Assembly (NCBI RefSeq): GCF_006538745.1
Contig: NZ_BJLR01000007.1
Coordinates: 42,550 to 106,549 of the forward strand
Reading direction: 5' to 3'
Origin: Cellulomonas cellasea
Lineage (GTDB): Bacteria > Actinomycetota > Actinomycetes > Actinomycetales > Cellulomonadaceae
Length of the DNA: 64,000 nt
The notes under the pieces were generated by a model that was not told the origin of the DNA, searched no databases, and saw only the letters and a program-made list of their open reading frames with translations. Made by a program: the position numbers and the translations under genes. The stretch's first letter is position 1. Each line of letters opens with the position of its first letter. Shown piece by piece: positions 53,349-62,655 of this stretch.

Positions 53349-54746
53349 TCAGGGGGTAGACCGGCCCCCGCGCCCGAAGTCATCGGCGGCGCGCCGGAGG
53401 TCGTCGTCCGGCGCCGGCCGCGCACCGCGCCGTGGTGCCGCGCGCCGGAGGTCGTCGTCCGGCGCGAGCCCCCCGTCGTCGTCCGGCGCGTGCCCGCCGC
53501 CCTCCGGCGCATGCCGCGCGGCCTGCCGCACGGCCCACCAGCCCAGCAGCACCGACCCGAGCACCGCGACCGCGTTGTGCGCGTACTTCGGCCCGGCCGG
53601 CACGTCGCCGAGCGGCACGACGAGGAACCCGACCGCCGCCCGCGCGACGAGCGCCCCGGCGGCGACCGCGGCGACGTGGTGGAGCGCCCAGCCGTCCGCC
53701 CGCGACCACCGCCGCAGGCCGAGGACCGCCGCGACCAGGACGACCGCGGTCTGCGCGACCCCGGTCCACGTCTCGTCGGACAGCGTCACGAGCAGCCCGC
53801 CCACGAGCCCGGCCGCCGCGAGCACCGCCAGGGGCGGGACCCGACCGGCCCGGCGCTCGGCGACCCAGCGCCCGAGCCCGAACGCGGCGACGGCGCACAG
53901 CGCGGCGACCCCCCACGCCCCCGCGACCTGCGCCGTCGACGCGTGGTCGGTCTCGGTCTCGAGGTGGTCGACGTGGACCAGCAGCGCGGCGGCGGCGTAC
54001 AGCAGCGCCGCGACGACGAGCCCGGGGGCGCGCAGCCAGGGCCGGCGGGCGGCGTCGGGCCGCAGCGCGTGCACCAGCGCGATCGGGACCGTGAAGCTCC
54101 ACACGGCGTGCCCGACGAGGAAGTTGCTCGCGTTCGCGACCGACACGCCCCACGGCTCGACGAACGTCGCGCGCGCCGCCGCCTCCCAGCCCTCGATCTG
54201 CCGGTAGGAGAGGCTGAACAGCGACTGGTCGACGACCCCGGCCTGGACGACGCCGAGCGCCGCCGCGAGCGCGAGCACCCCCGGCCAGCGCAGCCCGGTC
54301 CGCACCGCGACCTCGCGCAGCAGCAGCGCGGGCGCGCCGTACAGCGGGACGAAGAACAGCAGGCCTGCGAGCAGCGCGGGCAGGTTCCCGGTGCTCGTGT
54401 CGTAGCCGACCAGGTACTCCGCCCCGACCGGCGAGAGCACCAGCAGGCCGGCCGCGAGCGCCCAGCGCACCCGGCGGCGAAGCGGTGGCGGCTCGGCGCC
54501 GACGCGCGCGGGTCCGACGATCCCCGCGCCGACGGGCTTCGTCCCCGGTCGCGGTCCCTGCTGCGGCCCGCGCTCCGGCCCGGGCCGCGGTCCTGGCTGC
54601 GGCCCACGCTCCGCGGCCGGCCGCGGCCCACGCTCCGACCCCGGCCACGATCGGCGCTCCCGCCCCGGCCGCGGTCCGCGCTCCCGCCCCGGCCGCGGTC
54701 CCCGCTGCTGCCCCGGCTGCCCCGGCTGCCGTGCGACGTCTCCCAT
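53349..54746 (-). CDS. Polytopic membrane protein with repetitive tails
   Basis: A 465-residue protein of unknown function. The N-terminal 75 residues are built from [12 protein letters not shown] repeats (Arg/Gly/Pro). About nine membrane segments follow, including [45 protein letters not shown] and [20 protein letters not shown]. The C-terminal tail repeats [10 protein letters not shown]. The DNA of the C-terminal tail contains nearly identical 26-bp segments around 53391 and 53440. The membrane core looks like an actinobacterial family without a name. ATG 54746 has a very close ribosome site, so the repetitive N-terminus may be partly untranslated. Confidence 0.65.
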   Translation of the reverse strand: MGDVARQPGQPGQQRGPRPGRERGPRPGRERRSWPGSERGPRPAAERGPQPGPRPGPERGPQQGPRPGTKPVGAGIVGPARVGAEPPPLRRRVRWALAAGLLVLSPVGAEYLVGYDTSTGNLPALLAGLLFFVPLYGAPALLLREVAVRTGLRWPGVLALAAALGVVQAGVVDQSLFSLSYRQIEGWEAAARATFVEPWGVSVANASNFLVGHAVWSFTVPIALVHALRPDAARRPWLRAPGLVVAALLYAAAALLVHVDHLETETDHASTAQVAGAWGVAALCAVAAFGLGRWVAERRAGRVPPLAVLAAAGLVGGLLVTLSDETWTGVAQTAVVLVAAVLGLRRWSRADGWALHHVAAVAAGALVARAAVGFLVVPLGDVPAGPKYAHNAVAVLGSVLLGWWAVRQAARHAPEGGGHAPDDDGGLAPDDDLRRAAPRRGARPAPDDDLRRAADDFGRGGRSTP

Positions 54747-54896
54747 GCCTCCGACGCTAGGAGCGCGCCCGACGCCCGGGCATCGGCCACCGGTCGGCGG
54801 GCTGCCGCCGGAGGTCGACGCGCGTCGCGCCCCGGGTCGGTGCACCGGTCCCGCCCCCGGGCAGGAGCGACCGCCGTCCGCCGGTTACCGTAGGGC

Positions 54897-55697
54897 GTGC
54901 CCGAGCCCCCAACCCTTCCCCGCCGCGTCGCCGTGCCGCTCGCGGCCCTCGCCGTCGTAGCCGTCGGGACCGCGGGCTGGGCGCTGCTGGGTCCCGGGCG
55001 GTCCTCGTCGCAGGCCGACGACGCGCCGTCCCGCACGGCCACCGCGACCCCGGCGCCCGCGTCCCCGGCCGCCACGTCCGCTCCCCCGTCCGCCGGCCCC
55101 ACCACGCTGCCGGACCCGGACGCGCCGTCGATCGCGTTCTTCGGCGACTCCCTGACCGTGGGCGTCGGCGCGCCGCCCGAGCGCGGGTACGCGTGGCAGA
55201 CGGCCGAGGCCCTCGGCTGGCCGATCGCGGTCGTCGACGGCGTCGGCGGCAGCGGCTTCCTCGCTCCCGGCGAGGGCGAGCCCATGCCCGACCGGGTCGA
55301 CGACGTCGTCGCCGCCGCGCCCGAGGTCGTCGTCGTCGCGGGCGGCAGCAACGACGCGTTCCGCGGCTACGAGCCGGCGCAGGTGCAGGCGGCCGCGACC
55401 CAGCTCCTCACCGAGCTGCGCACAGGGCTCCCCGACGCGACCGTCGTCGTGCTCGGGCCGTTCGTGTCGGTGCTCCTCGGCGGCACGCAGGAGGACGCGA
55501 TGACCGCGGCGGTGCGCGGCGCGGCCGAGGCGGCGGGCGTCCCGTTCCTCGACGCCGCCGAGCTGGTCGGCTCCGCGACGTCGGGCAGGCAGGGCCTGCG
55601 CCCCTACCTCAGCGCCGACGGGCTGCACCCCAACGAGACCGGGTACGGGGTGCTGGCCGGGGCGCTCGCGGAGCGGCTGCCCCCGCTCGTTCCCTGA
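54897..55697 (+). CDS. Exported SGNH/GDSL hydrolase
   Basis: A 266-residue protein. One hydrophobic segment (residues 10-31) anchors or exports it; a Ser/Thr/Pro/Ala linker runs to about 76; then comes the SGNH domain. Block I is FFGDSLTVG (Ser85), the Gly block is GVGGSG, block III is GGSND (Asn152), and block V is DGLHPN (Asp241, His244). The full catalytic set is present. Related actinobacterial enzymes deacetylate or de-esterify sugars and lipids outside the cell; the substrate is unknown. GTG 54897 is the start. It is divergent from the membrane protein. Confidence 0.9.
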   Translation: MPEPPTLPRRVAVPLAALAVVAVGTAGWALLGPGRSSSQADDAPSRTATATPAPASPAATSAPPSAGPTTLPDPDAPSIAFFGDSLTVGVGAPPERGYAWQTAEALGWPIAVVDGVGGSGFLAPGEGEPMPDRVDDVVAAAPEVVVVAGGSNDAFRGYEPAQVQAAATQLLTELRTGLPDATVVVLGPFVSVLLGGTQEDAMTAAVRGAAEAAGVPFLDAAELVGSATSGRQGLRPYLSADGLHPNETGYGVLAGALAERLPPLVP

Positions 55698-55800
55698 GTC
55701 TTCACCCCCGGTGCGCCTTGTCCGCGCCGTCGCCGACCCCGTAGAACGGGACGAACCGGACATCGCACCGGGCGATGGCCGTACCCAGGGGGATGCACCT

Positions 55801-56979
55801 ATGCGGAGAAGACTCGTCGCCGTGACCACCGTCGGGGCGCTCACGGCGTGCCTCGCGCTCGCCGGACCGCTCGCGGCCACCGCGTGGAGCGCACCACCGC
55901 CGGCCGGCTGGACGTCGGTCGACCTCGGGACGCTCGGCGGGCCGCGCACCGACGCGACCGACGTGAACGACAAGGGCCACGTCGTGGGGCAGTCCGAGAC
56001 CGCCGGCGGCCTCCGGCACGCGTTCCTCTGGCGGGACGGCGTGATGACGGACCTGACTCCCGGCGCATGGCAGAGCGCGGCGACCGCGATCAACGAGCGC
56101 GGCGAGATCGCGGGCTACGTGCAGCTCGCGGAAGGCCAGCCGACGCAGGCCTTCCGCTGGTACCGCGGGACGACGACGCTGCTGCCGGGCACGGAGTACG
56201 GCTCCGAGATCAACGAGCGCGGTCAGGTCGGGGGCACCGCGCAGCCGTCCGAGGAGGACCCGTGGACGACCTCCCCGTTCGTGTGGACGTCCGGGACGCT
56301 CGTGGAGGTCGGGCCGGTGCCCTACCCCTCGACATGGACGTCGAGCGGGATCGTCGACCTCAACCGGTCGGGGACGGTGCTCGGCCGGACCGAGGACTTC
56401 GACGACCGCGAGGTCAGCTACGTGTGGCGCGACGGGACGATGACGCGCCTCGGCGAGGCGGACGGGCGGTTCTTCGCCACCGACCTGAGCGACCGCGGGC
56501 ACGTCGTCGGCCGCGCCTCGGAGGCGGACCGGCTGCTGTCCGCGGTGCTGTGGCGCGACGGCACGGCCGAGGACCTCGGGACGCTGCCCGGCGACGTGTG
56601 GGCCAGTGCGAACTCCGTCAACGAGCACGACGTGGTCGTCGGCTGGAGCCAGGGTGCCGACCCCACGGACTCCGGCCGGCGCGCGTTCGTGTGGGCCGAC
56701 GGGTACATGGACCCGATCGGCGTGCCGGACGGCGCCTGGAGCGAGGCGTCCGAGGTCAACGACCGCGGCCAGGTCTCCGGGCGGATCGGCTTCGCCCGGC
56801 CGGACGGCACCCCCGTGCAGCAGGCGTTCGCCTGGGTCGACGGCACGCTGACGCCGCTCGGCACCACGCACCGCGCGGTCGCCGTGACCGACCAGAGCGG
56901 AGCCGGCCACGTGCTGTCCATCGTGTACGACGACGGGGCGCGCGCGATCCTGCACGTGCCGCCCAAGCGCCGGTCCTGA
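55801..56979 (+). CDS. Secreted HAF-repeat beta-propeller-like protein
   Basis: A 392-residue exported protein, second of its kind in the window. After a signal peptide (MRRRLVAVTTVGALTACLALAG to WSA) come about eight HAF units, for example ATDVNDKGHVVGQSETAGG, AINERGEIAGYVQLAEG, EINERGQVGGTAQPSE and EVNDRGQVSGRIGFARPDG, each with an AFxWxDG strand. The repeats are somewhat more diverged than in 37115-38179, so the two are not a recent duplication. ATG 55801 is the start, just after GGATGCACCT. It ends before a strong hairpin. Confidence 0.85.
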   Translation: MRRRLVAVTTVGALTACLALAGPLAATAWSAPPPAGWTSVDLGTLGGPRTDATDVNDKGHVVGQSETAGGLRHAFLWRDGVMTDLTPGAWQSAATAINERGEIAGYVQLAEGQPTQAFRWYRGTTTLLPGTEYGSEINERGQVGGTAQPSEEDPWTTSPFVWTSGTLVEVGPVPYPSTWTSSGIVDLNRSGTVLGRTEDFDDREVSYVWRDGTMTRLGEADGRFFATDLSDRGHVVGRASEADRLLSAVLWRDGTAEDLGTLPGDVWASANSVNEHDVVVGWSQGADPTDSGRRAFVWADGYMDPIGVPDGAWSEASEVNDRGQVSGRIGFARPDGTPVQQAFAWVDGTLTPLGTTHRAVAVTDQSGAGHVLSIVYDDGARAILHVPPKRRS

Positions 56980-56986
56980 CCCGGAG

Positions 56987-57028
56987 CAGCGGGTGCGGGG
57001 CGGTCCCTCCGGCCGCCCGCACCCGCTG
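56987..57028. terminator. Bidirectional hairpin between convergent genes
   Basis: CAGCGGGTGCGGG(G)CGG and CCGCCCGCACCCGCTG pair over 16 bp with one bulged G. It lies eight bases after the HAF-repeat stop and 76 bp before the stop of the facing ABC permease gene. Confidence 0.8.
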
Positions 57029-57103
57029 TCCCCCGCACGCACCGCCCCGGCCCCCTTCCGGCCGGGCGGCGCACGTCTCGGCGCGCGTCAGTCCGCGCGC
57101 GCC

Positions 57104-58459
57104 TCAGTCGGCCCGCACGACGGTGTCGCGCAGCGTCGAGCGCAGCAGCGGGCGGCTGGTCTCGGTCGCGGCGAGCATGAGCAGCACGCCGCCGGCGAGG
57201 AAGCCCAGCACGAGCAGCAGCCCCGAGCCGTCGGTCGCGCTCGCGGCGCCGAACACGAGCGCCGACAGCACGAGCGCGACGCCCGCCGAGGTGCCGGCCA
57301 CGAGCAGGAGCGGCAGCAGCACCTCGCGCCGCCGGGCCGAGTCGAACAGCTCGACCGGGACGCCCGCGAGGCGCTGGAGGGCGTACTCGCGGCGCCGGTC
57401 CAGCACCGAGGCCGCCTGCTGGATCCCCGCCGAGACGGCCGCGACGGTGAACGAGATCGCGAGCGTCAGGAGGCCGCCGGTCACGACGTCCTGCAGCAGG
57501 AACCTCTCGACGGGGTCGCTGCTGATCGGGCTGGTCGAGGCGATCGCGGGCAGGATCGACAGGCAGCCGGCGACGAACGCGGCGAGGCCGAGCCCACCGA
57601 CGACCCGCCAGGACGCGCGCGGGTCGTCGACGAGCCGCCGGGCCGCGAGCAGCGTCGCGGGGGTGCGCGCGCGCCACGCCATGACGCGGCCCGTGAGCCC
57701 GATGATCCAGGGCCCGACGAGGTTCAGCCCGGCGAACGCCAGCCCGAGCATCCCGAGCATGAACCCGTACACCACCGCGGCCTCCAAACCGCTGACCAGC
57801 TTGGTCACGGCGACGAACCCGCCGAACGCGACGAGCAGCAGCAGCGCGCGGTACCAGCGCATCGCGGGCGGCGTCTGGCGGCGCGCGACCCCGAGCGGCG
57901 AGACGACGACCCGGCGCAGCGACACGGTGCCGCTCAGCGCCGCGAGCAGCGGGACCCCGAGCAGCACCCCGGCGAGCGCCGGCAGACCGACCCACAGCTC
58001 GCCTGCGGTGAACGGCACGCCCTGGAACGGGATGCGCGTCCACACGGGCATCAGCGCCGCGTAGCCGACCGCGCCGACGAGCGCCCCGGCGAGCCCCTGC
58101 AGCGCGGTCTCCACGACCGTCAGGGCGACGACCTCGCCGGGGGTGACGCCGAGGAGCCGCAGCGTCGAGAGCCGGGCGTCGCGCCGGGAGACCCCCAGCC
58201 GCGCCGCGGCACCGCCGAGCGAGACCAGCGGGACCAGCAGGAGCACCCCGGCGATCGCGGCCATGATCACGTACGGCCCGGCGTCGAACCGGGTGAACGG
58301 TGCGGGCGGGTCGTCGGCGCGCGCCACGAAGCCGAGCAGGCCGCCCAGCACGCTGAGCGCGAACGCCGTCGTCACGGCGAACGCCGCGACCGCGAGCCCC
58401 GTGGTCAGCGACCCGCCCGAGCGGTGCAGCCGCGGGGCGAGCGCGAGCACGGCCCTCAC
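57104..58459 (-). CDS. FtsX-like ABC permease
   Basis: A 451-residue membrane protein. Two FtsX-like cores are visible: one around VSLGGAAARLGVSRRDARLSTLRLLGVTPGEVVAL (the loop that contacts the ATPase) with flanking membrane segments, and a second near SVLDRRREYALQRLAGVPVELFDSARRREVLLPLLL. Large external loops are short, unlike MacB. GTG 58459 overlaps the ATPase stop by four bases (GTGA). Such LolCDE/MacB-type pairs in actinobacteria export lipoproteins, peptides or antibiotics; the cargo is unknown and no regulator is adjacent. Confidence 0.87.
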   Translation of the reverse strand: MRAVLALAPRLHRSGGSLTTGLAVAAFAVTTAFALSVLGGLLGFVARADDPPAPFTRFDAGPYVIMAAIAGVLLLVPLVSLGGAAARLGVSRRDARLSTLRLLGVTPGEVVALTVVETALQGLAGALVGAVGYAALMPVWTRIPFQGVPFTAGELWVGLPALAGVLLGVPLLAALSGTVSLRRVVVSPLGVARRQTPPAMRWYRALLLLVAFGGFVAVTKLVSGLEAAVVYGFMLGMLGLAFAGLNLVGPWIIGLTGRVMAWRARTPATLLAARRLVDDPRASWRVVGGLGLAAFVAGCLSILPAIASTSPISSDPVERFLLQDVVTGGLLTLAISFTVAAVSAGIQQAASVLDRRREYALQRLAGVPVELFDSARRREVLLPLLLVAGTSAGVALVLSALVFGAASATDGSGLLLVLGFLAGGVLLMLAATETSRPLLRSTLRDTVVRAD

Positions 58460-59244
58460 CGGGCACCGCCGGGCGCGGACGCACCGGACGCAGGCCCGGC
58501 GGCGGGCTGCCCCGGCGCGGCGTCGGTCACGTGGCCGTCGCGCACGTGGATGCGGCGCGAGCACCACGCGGCGACCTGCTCGTCGTGCGTGACGAGCACG
58601 AGGCTGGCCCCGGCCGCGGCGGTGGCGCCGGTCAGCGCGCGCATGACGTCCGCGCCCGTGGACTGGTCGAGCGCCCCGGTCGGTTCGTCGGCGAACACGA
58701 CCTCCGGCCCGGTGACGAGCGCGCGGGCGACCGCGACCCGCTGGGCCTCGCCGCCCGAGAGCTCGCCGGGTCGGCGGCCCTCCTTGCCCGCGAGCCCGAG
58801 CGCGGCGAGCCACTCGGCGGCCCGGCGCGTGGCCTCCGGGCGGGCGACGCCCTGCAGCATGAGCGGGAGCGCGACGTTCTCGACGGCCGGCAGCTCGCCG
58901 AGGAGCTGGCCGAACTGGAACACGAACCCGAGCCGGCGGCGGCGCAGCAGCGACCGGTCGCGCTCGTTCAGCGTGCCGATGTCGGTGCCGCCGAGCCGCA
59001 CCGTCCCGGCGTCCGGCGCGAGGATCCCGGCGAGGCAGTGCAGCAGCGTCGACTTGCCCGAGCCCGACGGGCCCATGACGGCGACGGTCTCGCCCGCGGC
59101 CACGTCGACGTCGACGCCCGCGAGCGCCGTCGTGGCGCCGAAGCGCTTGACGACGCCGCGCGCCGAGAGACGCGGACTGCCCGGGGGGCCGCCCGGCGTC
59201 GGGTGCGGGGCTGGGCTGCTGTGTCCGGCTGCGGTTCGGGGCAT
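58456..59244 (-). CDS. ABC transporter ATP-binding protein, LolD/MacB type
   Basis: A 262-residue ATPase. Walker A is GPSGSGKST (58-66), followed by the Q-loop FVFQFGQLLGELPAVENVALPL, signature LSGGEAQRVAVARAL, Walker B VVFADEPTGALD and switch LVTHDEQVAAWCSRR. EPTGALD is the mark of the LolD/MacB/FtsE branch. ATG 59244 adds a 24-residue Pro-rich leader before the first strand. It is translationally coupled to the FtsX-like permease. Confidence 0.92.
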   Translation of the reverse strand: MPRTAAGHSSPAPHPTPGGPPGSPRLSARGVVKRFGATTALAGVDVDVAAGETVAVMGPSGSGKSTLLHCLAGILAPDAGTVRLGGTDIGTLNERDRSLLRRRRLGFVFQFGQLLGELPAVENVALPLMLQGVARPEATRRAAEWLAALGLAGKEGRRPGELSGGEAQRVAVARALVTGPEVVFADEPTGALDQSTGADVMRALTGATAAAGASLVLVTHDEQVAAWCSRRIHVRDGHVTDAAPGQPAAGPASGASAPGGAR

Positions 59245-59452
59245 GCCTCGACTCTTGCCGCCGTCGCCGCCCCGGGCGTCGCCGCACGGGTGGGTCCGCG
59301 CCGGGCCGGTGTCCCCCCACGGGCGCGCGGCCCGTCCCCCTGCGGGGGTGCGCCGGGTCCCCCTGCGGGGGCGGGACGGGTGCGCGCCTGCGGGCGCGGG
59401 ACCCGTGCGCGCCTGCGGCTCGACCTGCGTGCGCCTGCGCGACGATGGGCTC

Positions 59453-59962
59453 ATGACGAGCACGCAGCCCCGCCCCCCGGTCGCCCCGCTCGACGAGCCC
59501 GCCGCGGCGGCCCTGTGGCAGGACTACCTCGCCGCGCACCCCGAGCACGCGTGGGACACCCCGACGGTCGAGCACTTCGGCGACAGCGCACCGCTGGCCG
59601 ACGAGCTGCTCGACCTCGTGCTGCACGGGCCGAAGCGCGCGACCGCGACGCTCCTGGCCGACTTCGCCGCCGAGGGCGAGCTACCCCCGCGCATCGGCTC
59701 GCACTGGGTCGCGTGCGACGGCGCGGGTCGCCCGAGGGTCGTGCTGCGCTCGGTCGAGCTGCGCGTCGGGCCCGTGCACAGCGTCGACGACGCGTTCGCC
59801 TGGGACGAGGGCGAGGACGACCGCACCCGCGCGACGTGGCTCGAGCAGCACCTGACGTACTGGCGGCGGACGTGCGCCGCGCGGGGCGTCGAGCTCGACG
59901 AGTCCGTCGAGGTGGTGTTCGAGCGGCTGCGCGTGGTGTGGCCGCCCGAGCACGCGGACTGA
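59453..59962 (+). CDS. ASCH domain protein
   Basis: A 169-residue cytoplasmic protein. The ASCH pattern is ALWQDYLAAHPEHAWDTPTVEHFGDSA, ADELLDLVLHGPKRATATLLADF, then GSHWVACDGAGRPRVVLRSVELRVGPVHSVDDAFAWDEGEDDRT with the terminal TYWRRTCA. ASCH domains resemble PUA folds and bind RNA; some members, such as YqfB, hydrolyse N4-acetylcytidine. Which applies here is unknown. ATG 59453 is the start. Upstream DNA (59262-59440) is rich in short G/C repeats with no gene. Confidence 0.85.
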   Translation: MTSTQPRPPVAPLDEPAAAALWQDYLAAHPEHAWDTPTVEHFGDSAPLADELLDLVLHGPKRATATLLADFAAEGELPPRIGSHWVACDGAGRPRVVLRSVELRVGPVHSVDDAFAWDEGEDDRTRATWLEQHLTYWRRTCAARGVELDESVEVVFERLRVVWPPEHAD

Positions 59963-59978
59963 CCGGCCCCGGGCGCCC

Positions 59979-61034
59979 CTACGACGCGAGGCCGACGTCG
60001 AGGAGCGTCTGGCGCACGGCCGCGACCTCGCCGGCGACGAACGCGTCGAGCTCCGGGCCGGTGAGGAACGCGTCGGACCAGCCGTGCTCGTCGAGCGCCG
60101 CGGTCCACGCCGCGGAGCCGTGCGCCGTGGTCAGCAGCGCGACGAGCTCGTCGACGCGCGCCTGCTCGAGCGTCCCCGCCGCCGCGACCCCCCGCCAGCC
60201 CGTGACGACCACGTCGACGCCCTGCTCGGTGAGCGTGGGCACGTCGGGCAGCGCGGGCGAGCGCTCGGCGCCCGAGACCGCGAGCGCGCGCAGGCTCCCC
60301 GAGGCCAGGAGGTCGGCGTGCTCCGAGACGTCGGCGACCGCGGCGCGCACGCTGCCGTCGAACAGGGGGTCGAACGACTCCCCCGCGCCCGACTGCGGGA
60401 CGTAGCGCAGCCGGCTCGCCACGTCCGCCGCGGGGACGCCCGCCGCGAGGAGCATCCGGGCCGCGAGGACGTGGTCGGCGCTGCCGGCGGGCCCGCCCGC
60501 GATCGCGACGGCCGGGCCGTTCGCGACGACGTCGTCGAGCAGGTCGGAGACGGTCGTGTACGGCGAGTCGGCGGTCACGACGACGGCGAGGGGCTCGTCC
60601 GTGAGCCGCGCGAGGGGCGTGACGTCCTCGAGCGTCGCGGCGGCGTCGGTCAGCTCGACGGCGCCGACGAGCACGTCGCCGACGACGAGCAGAGAGTCGG
60701 GGTCGGCCTGGCCGACGAGCTGGGTGAGGCCCACGGTGCCGTCCGCGCCGCGGTAGTGAACGATGTCGACACCGTTTTCCACACCCTCGGCGGTGAGCAC
60801 GTCGACCAGCGCCTGGCCCGTCGCGTCCCACCCGGTCCCGCGCTCGGACGGCACCATGATCGCGAGCGCGTCACCGGCCGCGGTGGTCTCCGCGACGGGT
60901 GCGGGCTGCGCGCCGCCTCGCCCGGCGGGCTCCCGCGTCGAGGCGTCCGGGCTGCACGCGGTCAGCGCGGACGCGAGCGCCAGCACGGCCGAGCCGAGGA
61001 CGAGCCGGGTGCGCGCACGGGTGATGCTCCGCAT
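59979..61034 (-). CDS. TctC/Bug-type solute-binding lipoprotein
   Basis: A 351-residue exported protein. The signal ends in a lipobox, ALTAC, placing the lipidated Cys at residue 27. The Bug fold is seen in LAIMVPSERGTGWDATGQALVDVLTAEG, VHYRGADGTVGLTQLVG, VAIAGGPAGSADHVLAARML, SLRALAVSGAERSPALPDVPTLTEQG and VTGWRGVAAAGTLEQARVDEL. Such proteins feed tripartite tricarboxylate transporters (TctABC), which import carboxylates. No TctA or TctB gene is in the window, so it is an orphan here. ATG 61034 follows AAGGAGGATCG, a near-perfect ribosome site. A two-component partner is also absent. Confidence 0.87.
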   Translation of the reverse strand: MRSITRARTRLVLGSAVLALASALTACSPDASTREPAGRGGAQPAPVAETTAAGDALAIMVPSERGTGWDATGQALVDVLTAEGVENGVDIVHYRGADGTVGLTQLVGQADPDSLLVVGDVLVGAVELTDAAATLEDVTPLARLTDEPLAVVVTADSPYTTVSDLLDDVVANGPAVAIAGGPAGSADHVLAARMLLAAGVPAADVASRLRYVPQSGAGESFDPLFDGSVRAAVADVSEHADLLASGSLRALAVSGAERSPALPDVPTLTEQGVDVVVTGWRGVAAAGTLEQARVDELVALLTTAHGSAAWTAALDEHGWSDAFLTGPELDAFVAGEVAAVRQTLLDVGLAS

Positions 61035-61126
61035 CGATCCTCCTTGATCAGCGCGGCCGGTCGAGCCGGCCGCCACGGTGCGAAAACCTTATCGAAGCCT
61101 CCCGCGCTGACCTGGGGGTTTGCTGG

Positions 61127-61645
61127 TCATACCTTCTGGCGCCCCGCCGGGGTCGTCGACGTGGCGAGGTCGAGCAGGAGCACGTCGGAGCCGCCCTCGC
61201 GCCCGACCACGACGAACCCGCGCCGCTCGTACATCCCGCGCGCGAGGTCGTTGCCGTCCTCGACGCTCAGGCTCACGGCACGGGACCCCTGCGCGCGCAC
61301 GGCGTCGAGGCACGCGTCGAGCAGCGCCGACCCGGCGCCCAGCCCGCGCCCCGGCGCGAGCACGCCGAGCGAGAGCTCGGGGACGTCCTCGGCGACGAAG
61401 CCCCACCCCGCCCGGTCCGCGGTGAGGAGCCGCACCCACGCCGCGCCGAGCGGCTCGCCCGCGTCGCCCACCGCGACGACCCCGACGTCGCCGGGCCGCC
61501 CCCAGCCCTCGACGTAGCGGGCGAGGTGGTCGTCGGTCCGCACGTCGGCGACCGTGACCCGCTGCTCGCCCGTCCAGTTCACCGCCTCGACCACGAGGTC
61601 CGTGAGCAGGTCGACGTCGGTCGGGAGAGCAGGTCGCAGCAGCAT
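61127..61645 (-). CDS. GNAT acetyltransferase
   Basis: A 172-residue enzyme with a standard single GNAT domain: MLLRPALPTDVDLLTDLVVEAV, AGWGFVAEDVPELSLGVLAPGRGLGAGSALLDACLDAV (motif A loop RGLGAG) and VSLSVEDGNDLARGMYERRGFVVVGR (motif B). No extra domain suggests a target. ATG 61645 is the first codon. It stands alone, upstream of the lipoprotein gene on the same strand with a 92-bp gap, and divergent from the DUF4397 gene. Confidence 0.87.
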   Translation of the reverse strand: MLLRPALPTDVDLLTDLVVEAVNWTGEQRVTVADVRTDDHLARYVEGWGRPGDVGVVAVGDAGEPLGAAWVRLLTADRAGWGFVAEDVPELSLGVLAPGRGLGAGSALLDACLDAVRAQGSRAVSLSVEDGNDLARGMYERRGFVVVGREGGSDVLLLDLATSTTPAGRQKV

Positions 61646-61784
61646 CCGGTCATGGTGCCCGACCGCGCCGGCGGATGCCCGAAAAATACGTTCGCAACCG
61701 CTGCATCCAGACGGGACCCCCGCGCCGTAGAGGTGGTGTCAGCACGTCAGCGCCCCCGCAAGGGCCCACACCCTGGAGCACCTC

Positions 61785-62609
61785 ATGCGTACCCGACTGA
61801 TCACCGCCGGCGCCGCCGGCCTCGCCCTCGCTGCCACGGCCGTCCTCCCCGCCTCGGCCGCGACCCCCGGCAACGCATCCCTGTCCGTGCTGCACGGTGT
61901 CCCCGGGCTCACGGTCGACGTCTGGGTCAACGGCGAGCGCACGCTGGACGACTTCACGCCGGGCACCCTTGCCGGACCCCTGGACCTCCCGCCGGGCACG
62001 TACAGCGTCGCGATCACCGCGGCGGACGCGGCCGACGCGAGCGCCCCCGCCATCGGCCCCGTCGACCTGGCGCTCGCGGCCGACACGAACTACACCGCGG
62101 TCGCCCACCTCGACGGCGCGGGCGCACCCACGGCGACGCTCTTCACCAACGACACCTCGACGATCGCCGCGGGCCAGGGCCGCCTCACGGTCCGCCACAC
62201 CGCGGCCGCCCCCGCGGTCGACGTCCTCGCGGGCGGGACCGCCGTGATCTCGAACCTGTCGAACCCGAACGAGCAGAAGCTCGACCTCCCCGCCGGGACC
62301 GTCTCGGCCGCCGTGGCCGCCACGGGCACCACGACCCCGGTCATCGGCCCGGCCGACGTCCCCGTCACCGAGGGCACCAGCACCATCGTGTACGCGTGGG
62401 GCAGCCTCGAGGCGGGCAACCTCCAGCTCGCGGTGCAGACCATCGACGGCCTGCACTCGGCGCCGGGCGGCGTGCCGTCCGGTGAGCTCGGCCTGGCGAG
62501 CGAGACGCCGGCGACCTCGTGGGCGGTCGCCGCTGCGCTGCTCGCCCTCATGGGCGGCGTGCTCGTGGCCGCCCGTCGGCGGGTCGCTGTCGCGGTGACG
62601 CGCGACTGA
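61785..62609 (+). CDS. Surface DUF4397 protein with C-terminal anchor
   Basis: A 274-residue exported protein. The signal peptide (MRTRLITAGAAGLALAATAVLPASAA) precedes two DUF4397 modules of about 100 residues each: ASLSVLHGVPGLTVDVWVNGER and LTVRHTAAAPAVDVLAGGTAV, each with a DLPAGT/PPGTYSVAI strand. The end carries a hydrophobic segment (TSWAVAAALLALMGGVLVA) and RRR tail, a sorting-signal-like layout without a clear LPxTG. DUF4397 modules are extracellular and of unknown role. A class F sortase follows downstream, a frequent pairing in actinobacteria. Confidence 0.88.
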   Translation: MRTRLITAGAAGLALAATAVLPASAATPGNASLSVLHGVPGLTVDVWVNGERTLDDFTPGTLAGPLDLPPGTYSVAITAADAADASAPAIGPVDLALAADTNYTAVAHLDGAGAPTATLFTNDTSTIAAGQGRLTVRHTAAAPAVDVLAGGTAVISNLSNPNEQKLDLPAGTVSAAVAATGTTTPVIGPADVPVTEGTSTIVYAWGSLEAGNLQLAVQTIDGLHSAPGGVPSGELGLASETPATSWAVAAALLALMGGVLVAARRRVAVAVTRD

Positions 62610-62616
62610 CCCGCCC

Positions 62617-62655
62617 GGGTGCGGCGCCCCGCTCCCCCGCGGGGGCGCCGCACCC
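62617..62655 (+). terminator. Terminator after the DUF4397 gene
   Basis: GGGTGCGGCGCCCC and its exact complement at 62642-62655 form a 14-bp stem with an 11-base loop, eight bases after the stop codon. It separates the DUF4397 gene from the sortase gene, which would need its own promoter or read-through. Confidence 0.8.

Noticed and set aside
59262..59440. Short G/C repeats before the ASCH gene as a regulatory RNA
   Set aside because: The repeats are imperfect CCCCTGCGGGGG-like units without a consistent fold or known class.
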